A stretch of 64,000 nt of DNA from Rhabdornis inornatus (GCA_013397075.1 VWZS01000321.1:496001-560000), one strand, 5' to 3'. Counted from the first letter of the stretch, positions 1 through 14,090 are shown. A program made the numbers and translations. The notes: a model not told the origin generated them from the sequence alone.

Positions 1-96
1 GTTTGGTGCCATGGTTTAGTTGAGCTGTTAGGGTGTGGGTTGGACTTGATGATCTTGGAGGTCTCTTCCAACCTAGTTATACTGTGATACTGTGAC
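1..96 (+). mobile_element. CR1 LINE 3'-end fragment
   Basis: The stretch carries the closing consensus of avian CR1 elements: a 'ttggacttgatgatcttgg' block followed by 'aggtctcttccaacct'. It ends in two copies of an 8-bp unit (atactgtg at 79-86 and 87-94). CR1 elements end in short 8-bp repeats rather than poly(A), so this is the 3' terminus of a plus-strand copy whose body lies beyond the left edge of the window. Some avian LTR families have a similar tail, so the exact family is uncertain. Confidence 0.7.
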
Positions 97-3000
97 AGTT
101 CTAGTTTATGTTGTATAGAGGACTATTGAAATAAACCTTTAGCTTAAGGCTGGTGATCAAATGTGATCTCAGTGCTTGAACTGAGAGGAACATCAAAACT
201 AGACTTTTTTTTCTTCAGAATGAGATTATAGATTTTATTTAGGACCCAATGAGTTTATTCTGTCTCTAGTGGTAGCAGTTGCTGGCCTGTGATTAAGGTT
301 AGGCTAAGATTATCATTAGGGTTAACTTTAGTGCATACGAGGGACAAGGAGCAGCTCCATGTGAAGCTGCTTGCCTAGGTTCGTGTCACAATGTTGGATT
401 TATAATTCCATTGGGCAGAGAGGATGACCAGTTAGGTTCAAATTTGTATTTTAACTGGCAGTGTTTAAGGAGCTCAAACTGCAAAAACTGAAATATGTTT
501 CCCTCTCACAGAAAAAGAACAAATGCCAATAGAAACACTCTAATTAGGTTCTTTCAGTTGCCAAGAATTTCAGATTAGAGGAAAATCAGTATATTGCTGG
601 ATTGAAATTAGTGTTCAGACAAGTCACATGCTGCAGAACTGTAAATCCATGAAAGGGAAAAGCTGTCCACATGGATAAATCAGGCCCCTTGCCTGAATCC
701 AGTCTCTCTAGTTTATCTGCAATGCTATGGTTAAAGACTCAGGCCAGCAAGGACCTAACCAGTATCGTGAAACACTTGGGAAGCCACTAGAGGTGGATGT
801 GAACCAGTGCCATACCCGGGTCTTGTGATGGAGTAACTGGTTTATGCATAAATACAGGACAATGACTAGGGGTCACAATTTCACTTGCTGGGGGAACTAA
901 GAATTAAGTTTTGAATTAGCAACACTGTGTTGTAGCTAATGAGTTTTCAGGAGCTAATGGGTGTGGGTTGACAGTGTCAGCAAGGGCTGGTGCTATGGGG
1001 TTAAATGTAGATGATAGAAAAAGATGTTCCTAACACAGGCTTAGTCACAGCTCCTTGGCTTTCTTCTCTGACCATTTCTGCCTGACCAGAGATCTTAAGC
1101 TCAGGGCTAGCTGTAGTGCTGGCACGTGGCCTAGAAGGGCTTTTGAATCAATGTTGCATACTAGGCAGCAGCACTGGGATTTCATGCGGGAAGGAGTTTC
1201 TGTGAGTCACACTGCTCTGGTATCTTGAGTCTATCTCATCTGGAGTAAAGGGGAGGATGGGTGCCAAGGTTAGGCAATGGCCTGATGTTGTCTGAGTGAA
1301 AATGCAGATTTAGAACTTGTGCTGAGAGGGCCAAGTGTATTTGTGTCAGACAGGACTTGCAAAAATTGCCGTTTTATGCACATAGCCAACTTTTATAATT
1401 TCTTCAGTGAACACAGAAGAAAGTTTTCACTAGAAATATTGCTGGTTTGGATATATGATATTCCCTTCCCAAAGCAGCAATACTAGTCAAACATAACCAG
1501 TCTTCACATTTACGTGAATTATCTTGAAAATTTCTGTGGTATTAGATAATTATTTACGGCTGTTAGTATTACAGTTTTTATATAGTTAAATTGTGTTGTA
1601 AGAGTAGATGCTCTCTATTAAGTCAGAGCATTAGGGGCAAGTTTACACTCCATAGTGTTAACCTGAGACAAAAGTTCTCCTCTGTGTGGGTATTGTGTTT
1701 CTCCATGTGGATGCATTAGAATTGCTGTGCCAGATGGGTGATGGAGTACAACCCTCTTGCTTTCCTATAAGAAGAATGATTGGCTTAGGAAGCAATTTTG
1801 AGAAAGAAGTTTTTCCTCTTCCTATTCTTGAGATAGAGGGAAACAACATAATTTAGCAGCAGCAGAAGAGTTCTCACCATAATCCCTTCTCACAATAAAC
1901 AGAGTTATCTTGTTTCTTGAGTTATATTTTCACTGACAAACATACAATGGGTTCCCACAAGAACATGCCCAAGGCAGTCCTCCACAGTCTAAAAGTCAGC
2001 TTAAAAACTATCTGAAAAATGAAGTTTCTAACCCTAAGGATGTCCAAAGTACTCCTAAGCATCTGTAACCTCAGAGTTACTATTCACTATAATTTTTTTC
2101 TGTTTCATGAAGGGATAAAATCTTTTATCACTTTGATGACACTATGGTAAGAAAGAGAAAAATTGCTGCAAGTGAAATGCAGAAGCAAGTGATAAGATTT
2201 TAGACATATATAAGAATAGCGCTCATGTTGACTATAGTGGAAATATTCAAATGTATAAGATTTTGTTCATAAAGTATCAATGTGGCTGATAATTAACTGT
2301 AATGCTGCAAAAGGTCAATTAAATGTTTATTACAAAATAGGTCCTATTACAGGCTAGTCCCTCAAAATCAAACTCTTCACAATTTTCCATGTCTCATTTT
2401 GGTGCCAAAAGGTTCGGATGATGCTAAAATACTCATGTCTTCTGTAGTACATCATTTTTCTTGCCTTACTCCTAACCATGTAATCTCTCTACATTCAGAC
2501 CTCCCTTCTTTTCTGAGCAATTTTGTGGCACTTGGCATGCCTTTTATATTTTAATTGTATTTTAAGATGATGGCATAGCTAGTAGTAAATGCTTCAGTTT
2601 TTTCCATAGCTGCACAGAAAGCTGGCATTTTCAGTAGAGTTTAGGGAAATTAGACAGTCAAATCCCAATAAATTTCAGTGGATGCTGGACACAGAACTGA
2701 CTCTGCTGCTTTGAAAATCTCAAAAGACTTACAATTTTCTTTGCTTTTACTAAGTAAATATATCAATCTTTTTAAGTGAGATATTTAGAAATAAACTGAA
2801 ACACCTGTTCTGAATAGATCTAAATATCACAAAAATCTAGCAGCATAGCTCTTGTACACTGTCCATACTCTCTTTTCCACCACTCCTCCCTTTGTAAATT
2901 AAGGACCTGAGGAGCCAGCAACTGAAGTCAATGGAAAGTGAAGCTGCTGAGCAACTCTGTAAACAAACTCTCACAGCTCAGTGAGGTATTCACAGAAAAG

Positions 3001-6000
3001 CATCCAAAAATGTGCTTTCTGTTTGTGCAGTGTCTAAGTGCTCCATGGCTGATACCAACTCTAAGTCCAACTGCAGTGCACTCTGGAACAAAGGGAGGTG
3101 TGTTAGCCGTGGGGTTCTTTCAGCCTCCCAGCCCTCAGGTGTGCAGCAGAAAAAACTGGAATGTCAGCATGGGCAGTCTCCAGTTCCAAAAAAAAGGCAT
3201 GAATAGCTACAGGTGCTCATTAATTCCAAACCAAAACTAAGACAGAACATGACTCCTTTTTCCCAGAAGTTTTCACTGCTTTTTCTTTAATAAAGTTTAA
3301 TATATGCTGTAGGATATATTCATGTCAATTTGTGTGCTCTGTTCATTTTCAGAAGTGCTAGTCTCAGGACAGAGCATTTTCACATCATAAAATTAGAAAG
3401 CTATTGAAATTAAGTGATAAGCCAGTATTTTACTTCTTAACTGTTTGTTTTTGTTTGTTTTTTTAAATGCATGTGACCCATTCTGTGCATTTTATCCATC
3501 TTCACCAAGCACTGATGTTCCTTTTAGTTCACAGAGATTTTTAAAGGGTGGTTTCACTTAGGCAATAAATTCAAATGCTTAGTTACTTTAATGAAATAAA
3601 ACTGGTTTCAAAATATTTCAGAACCTTAGCCCCAGAGAAATCAGTTTCCCTATTCTGATTGTCACACAATGACAAATCCATTTCCTCACTAGTTATCGAA
3701 TGGTGCATCGTTGAACGGCCATGACCAAGTATCTGTGGGTGGGAAACCCTTATTTTTCACATCTTCTCACCCCTTCTGGACTGATCTACTCAGAGTGCTC
3801 CAAGGACTGAGGAGACACGAGGCAACACCCATGAAAAGCAGTCAGTCTGGTGCAGGGCTGGGACTTCTAAGACACAACTGCACAGAAACAGAATACAGAT
3901 TGGGGGGGTTGGGTGGAAACACGCTGATAATAAAATGGATTATGCATGTCCTTTTTCACTTCATCATTCCTGGTTGTGGGAGGTACCAGACTATTCTGAG
4001 AGGACAATTTAGGGACAGAGATGATATACAGTGTGTGTGGGAGAGCTACAAGGTGCCAACTTCTCCCCCCCATCTTGGCTTCTGTGACAAGTTGGTCACT
4101 TCTTGCAGATCCAAGTCATGCAGAAAGAGAAAAGTACATTTATTTAGGCCCAGGTCCATGACTTAAAATGTTAATTTTTTTCTGCGTATTCAGGGAAACC
4201 TCATGACTTCATTTTGATCAAATGGCCCCACTGCTCTGACATCTCCACACCTGTTATGACTCAGCTAACTTAGAATACCAAAACCTTTAAAATTTTACAG
4301 GTATTTTATGTCCTATATAACTGCTTGAGTTGTTAAATGTGCTGTGGAACTTTGATACAGTTTGGATGGCAAAACAGTTTATGTTAAATAAAATACTAAG
4401 GAATCTGATATATCCTAATGGAAATTGTAGGTCTAACATTCATGGTTATGTGGTTGTACAAGCTTATGCTGTGCTTTGATTTGCCTCTTGCAATTCATCC
4501 TTCTGAAAAACAGATCAGTATTGAACAAGAAAGTCAAGGAATGGCTAAGCTTGCACACCCTATGGCTTGTCCATTTGAAAAGATGTTTTCTGCTATTGAA
4601 TTTTCCTATCACATTTTTTCATCTCCCTATTTCTTCCAGATAGCTGGTTCTCATAAATTATGCAATGAGTGTATTACTCAAAATAAGGACAAGTGATATC
4701 CTCCAAAGGATTGAGTCTTCAACTAGGTCATTCCTGTTTGGGGCCACATAGACCATTATTTTTAACATGGCCCAACAAAATAGCCATGCTACAGAATGTC
4801 TAGGGAAATGAAGAAGTTCTTGAGAATCTGGCTAACACGTTTTGTACTGGAAAAGTTACAGAAACCATTGAGGAGGAGGCTATAGTAGAAAAAAAAAAGA
4901 AACAAAAAAAATCTAACAGCTGAGATGAAGGATTCAGTTCTCAGAAACCAATGGGATGTAATTCTTCAATTCTCTTCTGCATATTTCAGTATAAAATCAA
5001 CCTCTCTCTGAGAAGGTAGAAGAGGAAGAGAAGAGGAATGAAAGGAAGTATTCTATCCACAGCTGTCAGAAAGAAATGCATTAATTCATTTTACATCAGC
5101 CTTCCAAAGTTGGAGGTAAAAAGGGTAATTTTAAAGTTCAGTTAATATTTCTCCCATTCTTTATTTTAATAATCCAAAATGAACAGTAAGACTTTAGGAG
5201 AAGTGCCACCTATATGATTATCTGAGTACACCCAGTTGAATTGGACCCTTGCTGTTCACAAATACAGGTTTAGAAGTCCAAAAAAGCCCCAGGGCTAATT
5301 CAAGTGTATGAAAAACCAGAGGACAAACAACATATGCATAACTCAAAGCTGAACATAATCCAAATAGTTTAGGTACCGTTTTTTACCAATGTTTTCTGTT
5401 GCCCTTTCAGTTTTTACTTTTGTGGAAGGATATTCTGTTCTGCCAGTAAACTTTGCAGCTTCAATGCAAAGTTTAAAAGCTTTAACTCATCTCTAGCTTT
5501 TCTTAGTAGCAGATGCAGCGCAGCGTGTTTAACAGCAGGAACCTTGGCCTGGGGAGCCATGAGCTCTATTCAGTGAGTGCTTCCAGCACAGCTTTACTCT
5601 GTTCCTCCGTGCTGACCCAACAACCTAGCAAACATTTCATTATGTAGGCTCTGTGGGACACGTGGGATACAGAACAGAGAGCATGAAAGGCTAGGAACAC
5701 TTCACTATTATTTTCTTATTATTTTTCATTTGCAGAATGTTTGGCAAATGGTGGTACACAAAGTTGCAAGGCAGATGCTATAAATTGGGTCAGTATGATA
5801 TATATGTCTGCCAAAGAGCTGTTAAAGTACATTTTCCAGCAAAAATAACAGGAGAGAAGTAAAGACATCATGAAGTAATTATGTCATTTGGAAGGAAAAT
5901 ATAGCAGGGATTTTTAAAACATACACAGAAAGGGAAGAACAAATTGAATACACACCAGACCTGAAAACTTAATGGAAAAGGAGTAACTGATAACACAAAA

Positions 6001-7170
6001 ACAAAGCCATTATCTTACCCTCAATTCAGTCTGAAATCCAAATTATATGTAGGGTCATCAATTAAAGGAAAGGTGGAAACTGCTTTCTTTAGATTGGATA
6101 CCATCTTTAATTTCTGCTCACGGAGCAAGAGGGTTTGTGATGCCAAACATTTTACAAACTAGGGATTAGTTAGAACAGTGGAGCATTGAAGAGAAAGCTA
6201 ATAGATTCAGCTACAACCACTTGTCTCAAATACAGTAGTGCAGGCCTCAGTCTTGCCTAATCCCCAATGTAGGGGGCTACACAAGATCCTCATTGCATGG
6301 TAGAGTCTCTCAGGCAGAGCTGTTTGGTGTTATTTCCCAGCCACACAAGGAAAGGGCTACACTAGAAACACATCTATCACAAAAAGCAGAAATGAAGCTG
6401 AATACATAAAATAACATTTTTTGGAGATGAAACCATGCACACAAGAGTAAGGGACAAATGGAAAAAGCTGAGAAAGGAGACTCCATTGTAAATCTTCGGG
6501 GAACTTCCCTGTCCTGAGTGCCAGGAGACAGCAACATGGGGAAATACAGCAAGAACCAAGGCCACTTGATAATGACCTGGACTGAAAGACTATGGTTGTG
6601 ACTAAGTCAGTCCTAAGTGACTAATTAACTCCTTTCCATCTGCAATGTCTCCAATAAAAAATAGGTATCTGGGGATGAGCCAAAACAGAAAGGGATGTTT
6701 CCTCTAGAAAAGACCCAAGGGCCTTGAGGGCAATCAAAGTCAAATGATTTTGGTTTGGAAGGAATTAATATTGTTATGGGCTGTGGAGGCAATCAAAATC
6801 CCATAAAGGAAACTAGTAAATGCCTATTTACCCTAAAATTAAGAGGTGATACTTAGCTGTGTGATGTGGAAATACGTCTGAGGCATGTGTTTAAAGACTC
6901 CTGTATCTTTATGAATGCAATGCTTTGTTATCAGGCCCCATGCTGTAAGTCGTTAAGGAGGCTTTACAACTTTTTTTTTTTCAAGAAAGGGGCTGATGAT
7001 TTTAAGGATTTGCTAGCAGGTTTGTGTTAGAGTTCCTAAAGGTATTTTCTAACATGCTAAACATGCCACACTAATCTCTATCGGCCCCTCTAGCTTGTTA
7101 CTTCCTAGTGAGGATAGCGTTGGAGCTGACTGAAGTTTTCAGTATCAGATTATGTGTTTTATGATTAATT
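97..7170. other. Non-coding DNA, no gene recognised
   Basis: I see no protein family, RNA gene or named transposon in these 7 kb. The longest reading frame (3711-4166, 151 codons, plus strand) has no recognisable domain, no consistent splice context and contains low-complexity stretches, so I treat it as chance. Short A- or T-rich runs occur near 3450 and 4891-4911. The segment could hold unrecognised ancient repeats or regulatory elements that only alignment would reveal. Confidence 0.6.
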
Positions 7171-7176
7171 ATGATT

Positions 7177-7199
7177 AATAAGATTATATTAATCTTATT
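7177..7199. repeat. AT-rich perfect inverted repeat
   Basis: Ten-base arms aataagatta (7177-7186) and taatcttatt (7190-7199) are perfect reverse complements separated by three bases. Related 'aagattata' and 'gattaat' repeats flank it (7160-7212). The structure is seen directly; a biological role is not implied, because AT-rich palindromes are common in vertebrate intergenic DNA. Confidence 0.8.
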
Positions 7200-7252
7200 T
7201 ATAAGATTATATCTTCCACAAAATGAAAATGTTTGCATTTGCACTGCACTGT

Positions 7253-7281
7253 ATTTGCATTCCTATTTGCTTTATGCAAAT
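7253..7281. promoter_or_regulatory. Inverted pair of POU octamer motifs
   Basis: A perfect octamer on the minus strand (ATTTGCAT, 7253-7260) and one on the plus strand (ATGCAAAT, 7274-7281) lie 13 bp apart, with a further near match (gtttgcattt) at 7231-7240. This octamer is the classical binding site of POU-domain factors of the Oct type. Spacing and inverted orientation are seen directly; function as an enhancer is inference only. Confidence 0.35.
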
Positions 7282-7370
7282 ACTTACGAGAGTTTTATGG
7301 TCCACTGTCTACAACATGCCACTTTTCATGCTATTCCTTTTTTGGTCTGGAAAAAGTTCTTTAGGGTTTT

Positions 7371-7398
7371 CTCTTTTTTTCTTTTTTTTTTTGTTTTT
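7371..7398. repeat. T-rich homopolymer tract
   Basis: Two T runs separated by a single C make a nearly pure pyrimidine tract. It is simple sequence, expected to vary in length between individuals, and inflates phenylalanine-rich open frames that overlap it. Confidence 0.85.
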
Positions 7399-7850
7399 AA
7401 TACTATACTCTGCAATGCTGCATTACTCACAACAATCTTCCACATTTAACCATTTTATGGGACTGTTTAATGGCTTGAGTTATGCTTAGAACTTGCAAAG
7501 TCACAAGTTATCAGTGTCAAATTATCTGGTTTCATGCATTCATAGGGCCACATTCCATTCAGGATCTTTCCAATTCTTTTAAGCTATATAGTTCTTTGAA
7601 AGCCAGAACTTCTTATAACATGGGTTCTTCTTTCTTGAGCTTTGTTTTGAATATCTCCATGGTATTATGTGGGGCAAATCTGAGCAAAAGTAGAAAGGAA
7701 ACCTAAGAATACCCAGAAAATAGGAAAAATCTGACAGAAAGGTTTCAAAGATTAGCAGATCTCCCTGAAGTTGAGAAGAAGGAAGCAGGAGTTTGGAAGC
7801 AGAAGATAGCTGTACTTTTGCCATAAGCTTGGCCCCTAGCTCTCTTTTTG

Positions 7851-7874
7851 TGCATATGCAGATGCATATGCGTG
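7851..7874. repeat. 12-bp tandem duplication with GCATATGC cores
   Basis: Two adjacent 12-bp units, tgcatatgcaga (7851-7862) and tgcatatgcgtg (7863-7874), differ at two positions. Each contains the palindrome GCATATGC, which resembles the core of the palindromic Oct-factor element known as MORE. It lies about 570 bp from the octamer pair at 7253-7281. Regulatory meaning is inference. Confidence 0.5.
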
Positions 7875-10430
7875 ATGAGAAATTATTTTCCTCAGGACAT
7901 GCATCCTTGTTATTTATTATATCCCAGCAGCATGATGTGATGTACCAAGATCTCAGCTGGATTTGGCCCAATATTCCAAAATTAGGCAAGTAAATGGATG
8001 CAAGTCAAGTTAATTTTTTTCCTTGAATTCAGGAGTCAATTAAGCTATGCCATAGCTATTCCCTCAGTTCATGTTGCCTGGCTTTCAGCAGTTACTGAAA
8101 TGAAATGCAGTGTGGCACTGCAGACCTGGGCTCTGCTCCCACACATCAAATCTCTGTTCTTATTCACACTTCTGACCTCCAAGGGGGCTTTTCTTGTTGA
8201 ACTCTCCCCTGTTTCACACCAAGAACACCCTTTTGGCTCAGTGGGCCTAATAAAGCACTAAAAATATTATGGCACTGTTTTTGTTTTACTTCTGTGGTAG
8301 ATTTGCATAGGTGGTAAAATAAAGATTCTTCTAGTAGCTCTGCTGAAAAAAAGAGCAAGTGCCTGTCAGAGCAAACATGCATCCTGCCCAGCTCTGAAGT
8401 TACATGGAAGCAAGTTCTATACTATCCAAGGCACGTGACAAATAATGGCATTCACTTTCTCCTTCCTAGTCTGCATGGGTAAGAAAAACTGGCATGAATT
8501 ATGTGGCTACAGATGAGCAAATTCTCTGAATTTCATCTGGTTTAAATAACTAAAAGTTTTTCTCTCATCTTGAAACTATCTTACGAACCTATTTATAAAC
8601 TTTCCTCCCACTATGGGGATTTGAAATGATGCTTCCTATTACCCAGTAGGGAGGCTTAGTGTCAGGCCTTGAGTTTTGGGAGTGGTTTGGGAGTTTCTTT
8701 CTTCTTTCTTTTGATGCTGTTGTTGCATTTATAAATAAAGATTTCATAACAGAAAGGAAAAGAATTTAACAGGACTCAATTCCTAAATGCACAATGTAGC
8801 CCACCCATGTATTCAGTCATTTTCAGTCCATCTTAATGACTTCTTCACTACAGGAGACAGGAGAAACAGGGTAAAATGAGGAGTTCATCCCAGAACAGCA
8901 TGCACCAGAACAGCTAGACTGTGCTACCACATCTTGAATACTTGACTCCCTGTATCAGAGACTGTAAGTTATAAATAGCCATAAAAGTAATTTTTCCATA
9001 AGAAGAATTATTTGCTTACTCATGTCTGCCAGCTGTCCAAAAGTGACAGGAAGGAAGGCAACTTTAATAATAACATGAACCAAGTACGGTTAGATCAATC
9101 TTCCAGACAATATATATCTGGCATTCATGAAATGCAGAACAATAAAAAAAAATAATAAAAGCAAAAGTGGTGTACTTTGTTCTGAATGCAGAAGAGAAGA
9201 ATGGATTTGCCACACCATTTCTAAAATGGGCCGATAGGCTTTGGCTGTGCTGAGCTGAAGCATTGTGGGCCGCAAACCTCTGTTTCAGGATGTAACTTCA
9301 GTATAACCAGGAGCTCCAGGATTCCCAGGTAGAAAACCTTTATTCCTAATAAAACTTCTAAATTGGGTGATAATTGTGCCAGGCTTTATTAGTGCATAGG
9401 TACCCTTCTATTGTATACAGGATTGGTGATTAAAAGAAACTTACTTTGTCCTTCCTTTAAAGAAAGAATATTACATTAAGGCTGGAATAGGAAAAAAAAT
9501 GCAAAATGTTTGGTTTTAGACTCTATGCAGTTCCCCCAAGTCAAGCTAAAATGAAGAAATGAGTGATGCTAACACTTCTGATTGTGTAATTTCTATTTTC
9601 TCTCTACCATTTATAACATATCTAGCTCTTGTGATTGTTTGGAAGATGTGGTTTTGAGCTGCATTTATTGTTTGGATTTACATAATGGATCTGACCCAGT
9701 GCTATGAGGATTTGCAGATCCTGTTTTAAGTAGATACCTGCTGAGGCAGCAGCACTTCATCTTTCTGTTTACTGCAGTGGTCTTTGAGCCAGGCTTTGGA
9801 CATCATTTATAACTCTACTTCCTGTCCCTCCGCTTTTTCTTCTCATGACAGTGAGTAGTTTCCAAAAAGGAGAAAGGCTGATAGTTTTAGCCCTAGGTTC
9901 ACCCAACAGAAACTTTTAATACTCTTTTTACATCATAAAAAAATTGTCTTATGTTCAGCTCTGCCCTGTTTCTTTATGTCGTCCTCATCACCACATAAAA
10001 TTGCTGGAGTACAGGAACACACATTGTGGAAGCCCAAGGTAATAAATTCTTTATTGTGACATTCCTTCACACCTCTGCTTTGGTGCCAGTATCTGCAGAT
10101 GTTTTTGCTTTCTGTGTTGATCTCAAATGCTGAATGTTTTCTGGAAGACACACATTTTTCTCATTCTAATTCCCTTCCTCATTTGATGTCAATAACTATT
10201 GAAGAAGGAATCCCAAATTCCTCAGAAATTAAGACACAAGTGAGGAATTACTTTCACACAAGCTATGGATTAAAGATTTTAAGCATTTCAACTATGCTGA
10301 GCTGCACGGCTGGGAAACATGTACAGTTAACTACAGAGATTGAAATATGTCTCAGAATTCATATAGATAAAGGAAAGGAAGTTTTAACACAGTGACAATA
10401 TTGAAAATACTGTGTGAGAAGAAGTTCTAT
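7875..10430. other. Non-coding DNA, no gene recognised
   Basis: Nothing nameable was found. Open frames here are short and unrelated to known families. The sequence is unique-looking and AT-rich. Confidence 0.6.
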
Positions 10431-10643
10431 GCTGTACCACATTATGCTTTTCTTCTGTGAAACTGTGAGTACAGTTTCCTGAAACCAAGAGCACACTTTG
10501 GAAGGGAGCCTTTTTCACCACTGGATGCAGAAATGCTTAATTGCTTGGAAATCTAGCCACTTAACTCCAAAAACTAGTAATAGTAGTATGAATCTTTCCA
10601 CAAGGAAAACCTAATTTGCCTTTCCAAAAAAGCCATAGTCCCT
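10431..10643 (+). repeat. Unclassified dispersed repeat, copy A
   Basis: This segment aligns by eye in the same orientation with 16513-16721. Shared landmarks in order are tgtaccacatt, ctgtgaaactgtgag, cctgaaacca, tttccacaaggaaaacct and catagtccct, with conserved spacing apart from small indels. Identity is roughly 75-85% in the best blocks. That pattern fits two copies of an old interspersed repeat rather than a recent duplication. I cannot assign a family, and see no terminal inverted repeats, target-site duplications or reverse-transcriptase coding. Orientation is arbitrary. Confidence 0.7.
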
Positions 10644-13600
10644 CAAAAAATTGACACTGCTTGAGTTGACAGCAGAAATGGCTCCAGCTGGAGGCAGTGT
10701 GGTTCCTGATGCTAGTGAGCTGCCTTCCCAGGCGTGCATCCCTGCTGCTGGAAGGAGGTGAGTTCCAAGCTTTCAGTGCTCTGGTCATGGTTGTTTTGTA
10801 CACGACCCTCTAAATTTCAGCTCTGTTGTTTCTGTCTGGTGCAAGGGTTGCTTACAGCCCACAGGTGAACTGGATCCTCTTGTTTCCTTGTGAACTTCTA
10901 GTTTCATTGTCCTGAGTAAGAGGAAATAAGGTAGTACAGGGGAGACTGGTAGTATTGGGTACCCACAGCACCCCATGGTGCTGGAGAACAGCACTGGCTC
11001 CTGCTCTCCTCTCAAGGCTGTGGCCAAATTTTTTCTATCTGCATTGCTTTCCATCAAACGTACAGGAGCCATCTTCCCTGAAATTGGGTGACTATGTTTT
11101 TGCTTGTTTGTATGGAGTAAAATGAGGAAGACACCTGGAAATGAGTAGAAGCAGCATTATGTCCCTCTGCCTGGAATCTCTTGGCATCCATGAGTGGTGC
11201 ATAGAAATTGTGTGCAAAAATTCAGATATGTGACGTGAGTATACTCCTGTTACAGGAGATGGAGTAGGATTTCAGGGAAGAAGGGGGAGTGCTGGCATGC
11301 TTGCAGGCTTGCTCCATTCCTGAATCAGTATTTGCAGAAATCACACTGCTAGCCAGCAGTACGGTGTCTCTTCCAGCAGTGTTTTCAAGGGTAATGCAAA
11401 ACCCATCACAGGCTAGTGCCATTGCAGAGTACAACTTGGCAACCTGCAGCATCAATGGGAGCTCCCAGCCTGTTACCAGGGACCAATATCCAAAAATACA
11501 CTGAAGGCCTAAATATTCCTACACATGCTGCATACTATCCAATACTTATAGTTCCAGCCTCCAAATGCAGCATTTGGGAGGAAGCTGCTGGGTTCATTTT
11601 CTCAAGACATGAAAAACATATTTCCAAACAGGTTTTAGCCCAGCTTGTTCAGTCTGCCACGAATAGGTTCCCAGAAAAACTGCATCATGACATCTCCTGC
11701 TGGACTCAAAGCAAAAGCCATGCACTCATAATATTCCCTGCCTTGGAAGGAATCAGTATTGGAAGAGGACAGGTGCAGGACAAACTGCATAGCAGAATTT
11801 TGCTTTTGCTTTTTTTAACAATACCCATAATGGTGGCAAGGAGGGAAAAAACAGATCAGTCCTAACAACTTTTTGATATTTCGCTCAGATTATCAGAATG
11901 AAGAAAGGAAAACTACTTTCCAAAGTATGTATACTGAAATGCTTCTGAGCCCTCATTAGTGGGATATGCAGAAGCCTTCACACATGTATTAATTGCAGAC
12001 ACTGGCGAACTAGTAAATTATCTTTCCTTCAAACTAAAAATAAACTAGAACAAGGGAAGGTTTTCCATAAGCATTTGATTAAAATGGAAAAAGATCATTA
12101 CTAGTTAATCAGATTGAGTAGTGGGCTTTGCCTCACAGCCTCAGACACAAGTGGAAACACCTGGCTTCGGGGGCATGGTGGGGTTGGGGTTCAGGTACCT
12201 TGCTGCTCTGCTTGAAATGTGGACATTCATTCTGTGTTCTGACACTGCTGTATGATAGAAAGTGTGTGGATGACTCATTTCCTGAAGAGGTTCAAGGCCC
12301 TGGAGAAACATTCCAGAATCTTGATCTTGGAGGAAATATTTTATTCTGTTTTCAGTTGAAGTACACCAGAACAGGAGTCTTTGAGAAACAGTGAAAAGGT
12401 GATGATGCATTACTGTGGTGAAACAGGCTGAAGTCCAGTCTCCAATACTTCTTGCACAGGAATTCATAATGGAAGGAATTCATCGCTGTTAGTCACTACA
12501 CAAAGAAGTGCTTTGATATTTTTGTCTGTTTTGCTTTATAAAAATGTGCCCCTGCTTTTATTGTTTCCTAAATAGCATGAAATATATCCAGTTAAGTATG
12601 TATGAATGATGTATACCTTCTTGTAATCTCTTCAATTTAACTATAGCTGTTTAAGAAGCTAGGGAAAGATCTTGGGCATTGCAGCAAGAGAATTGAAGTT
12701 ATGCAAGAGAAGAAAAGGCCAAGCCAGCCACTCCACAGTTTTTTTGTAGAGCCAAGAACAGTAATTGGTCTATTTTAAAAAGAAGTAATCCACCTGTAAA
12801 GATGTTCCATCTGGCAAGATCATTAATATTTCAGTGAGGTTACAAAATGTCCCATCAGCTTGGTTGTCCATGTTCAGGGGTCTCTATACAATGTTCCATC
12901 GAGTGCTATGGGTACACCCATTACTTCACACTCTAGTCTAGGCACATCACTGACACTTTTAAGCCTCTTGATCATTGATTTACTCTACAATATTTTGTCT
13001 TAACACAGAAAAGGAAATAGAAATATATTGAGGAAGTTGTTCAAGTAGTCTGTGATTTATACTATGTCCTTTCTTGATTATTACCTTGTACATAACCATT
13101 GTTAGAGCAGAAATTAAGAAAAAGCATGCACTTTCTAGTAATTAATTTAGTAGTTATATATAATCGTGCTGCTCATAGGGTGTCATTCATACAGGATATT
13201 ATTCAGTCACTACTCTCAAGACTATAATCTCTTCGAATCTGTCAACCTGTAGTAAGAGGCTATAGGTTGACAGGAAAGGACATTCAGAGACAAAACTGCA
13301 GAGGAAATAGCACTGGCAATTCAATAACTATCAATCACTTTTCCAAGTGAGGGCTAAAATGTTACCCATTAGTACAGCATTAAGGGAAACAGTGCAGTTA
13401 GGGTGGCTGAGAAACAACCCCAAGTCTGTTCCAGTGTCTTCCTAATGAGTAGAGGGCTGGGGATGTATAAGATATTCTCAAAGCCTGATTCCTGTTGAAG
13501 GGAAATTGCCTTGGCATAGGATCTCTGCAAGACAGCTGCAGGCTGCTCCCTTGGGAAGCCCCTCTAGGCTCCACCAACAGAGTGTGGAGCCAAGGATAAA

Positions 13601-14090
13601 GGCTGGAGGAACATGCTCAACCTTTGCATTACTGCAGATGTTTGGAGTGGCACTATAATCCACTTGCATGGGCTGGAATGCAGCCCAGGTTTTGAACTGT
13701 CTACGTTACATTACAGTTGTGAGAGAGACAATCAGGTGGACAAGATAACATTTTAACATTGATCTTTCCCCCACACCCACCAACACCTTGACCAGTGAGG
13801 TCCGTGTGGAATCTCTGTGCTGGGCACTCCTCACAAAAGAGAGCTGGGAAGAGATCCAAGTTGCAGCTAACTAAAATTGGTCAACATGGATGATTCTGAT
13901 GCTGCTTGTGTCCGTCACAGACCTATAGATGGGGTTTTTAAAAAGCAAAGTGTAGGTGGTTGATGTCTTTGGTCTAAGGGGAAAAAGTCTCTTATTCCCA
14001 CAGAATACTTGTATCTATTCTCTTTCTTCCCCTGAACTGTTTCTGATGCAACAGTAGTTATGTGCTTAGGTCAACACCAAGTTTGTTCCT
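10644..14090. other. Non-coding DNA, no gene recognised
   Basis: Several reading frames of 80-150 codons occur (for example 11416-11865 plus and 12141-12467 minus), but none resembles a known protein or has a convincing exon structure. I see no named repeat. The first 100-150 bp may extend repeat copy A, since an 'actgctt' block is also found downstream of copy B after an offset. Confidence 0.55.

Noticed and set aside
3711..4166. Plus-strand open frame of 151 codons, the longest in the window
   Set aside because: It has no recognisable domain, signal peptide or exon context; chance frames of this length are plausible in 64 kb.
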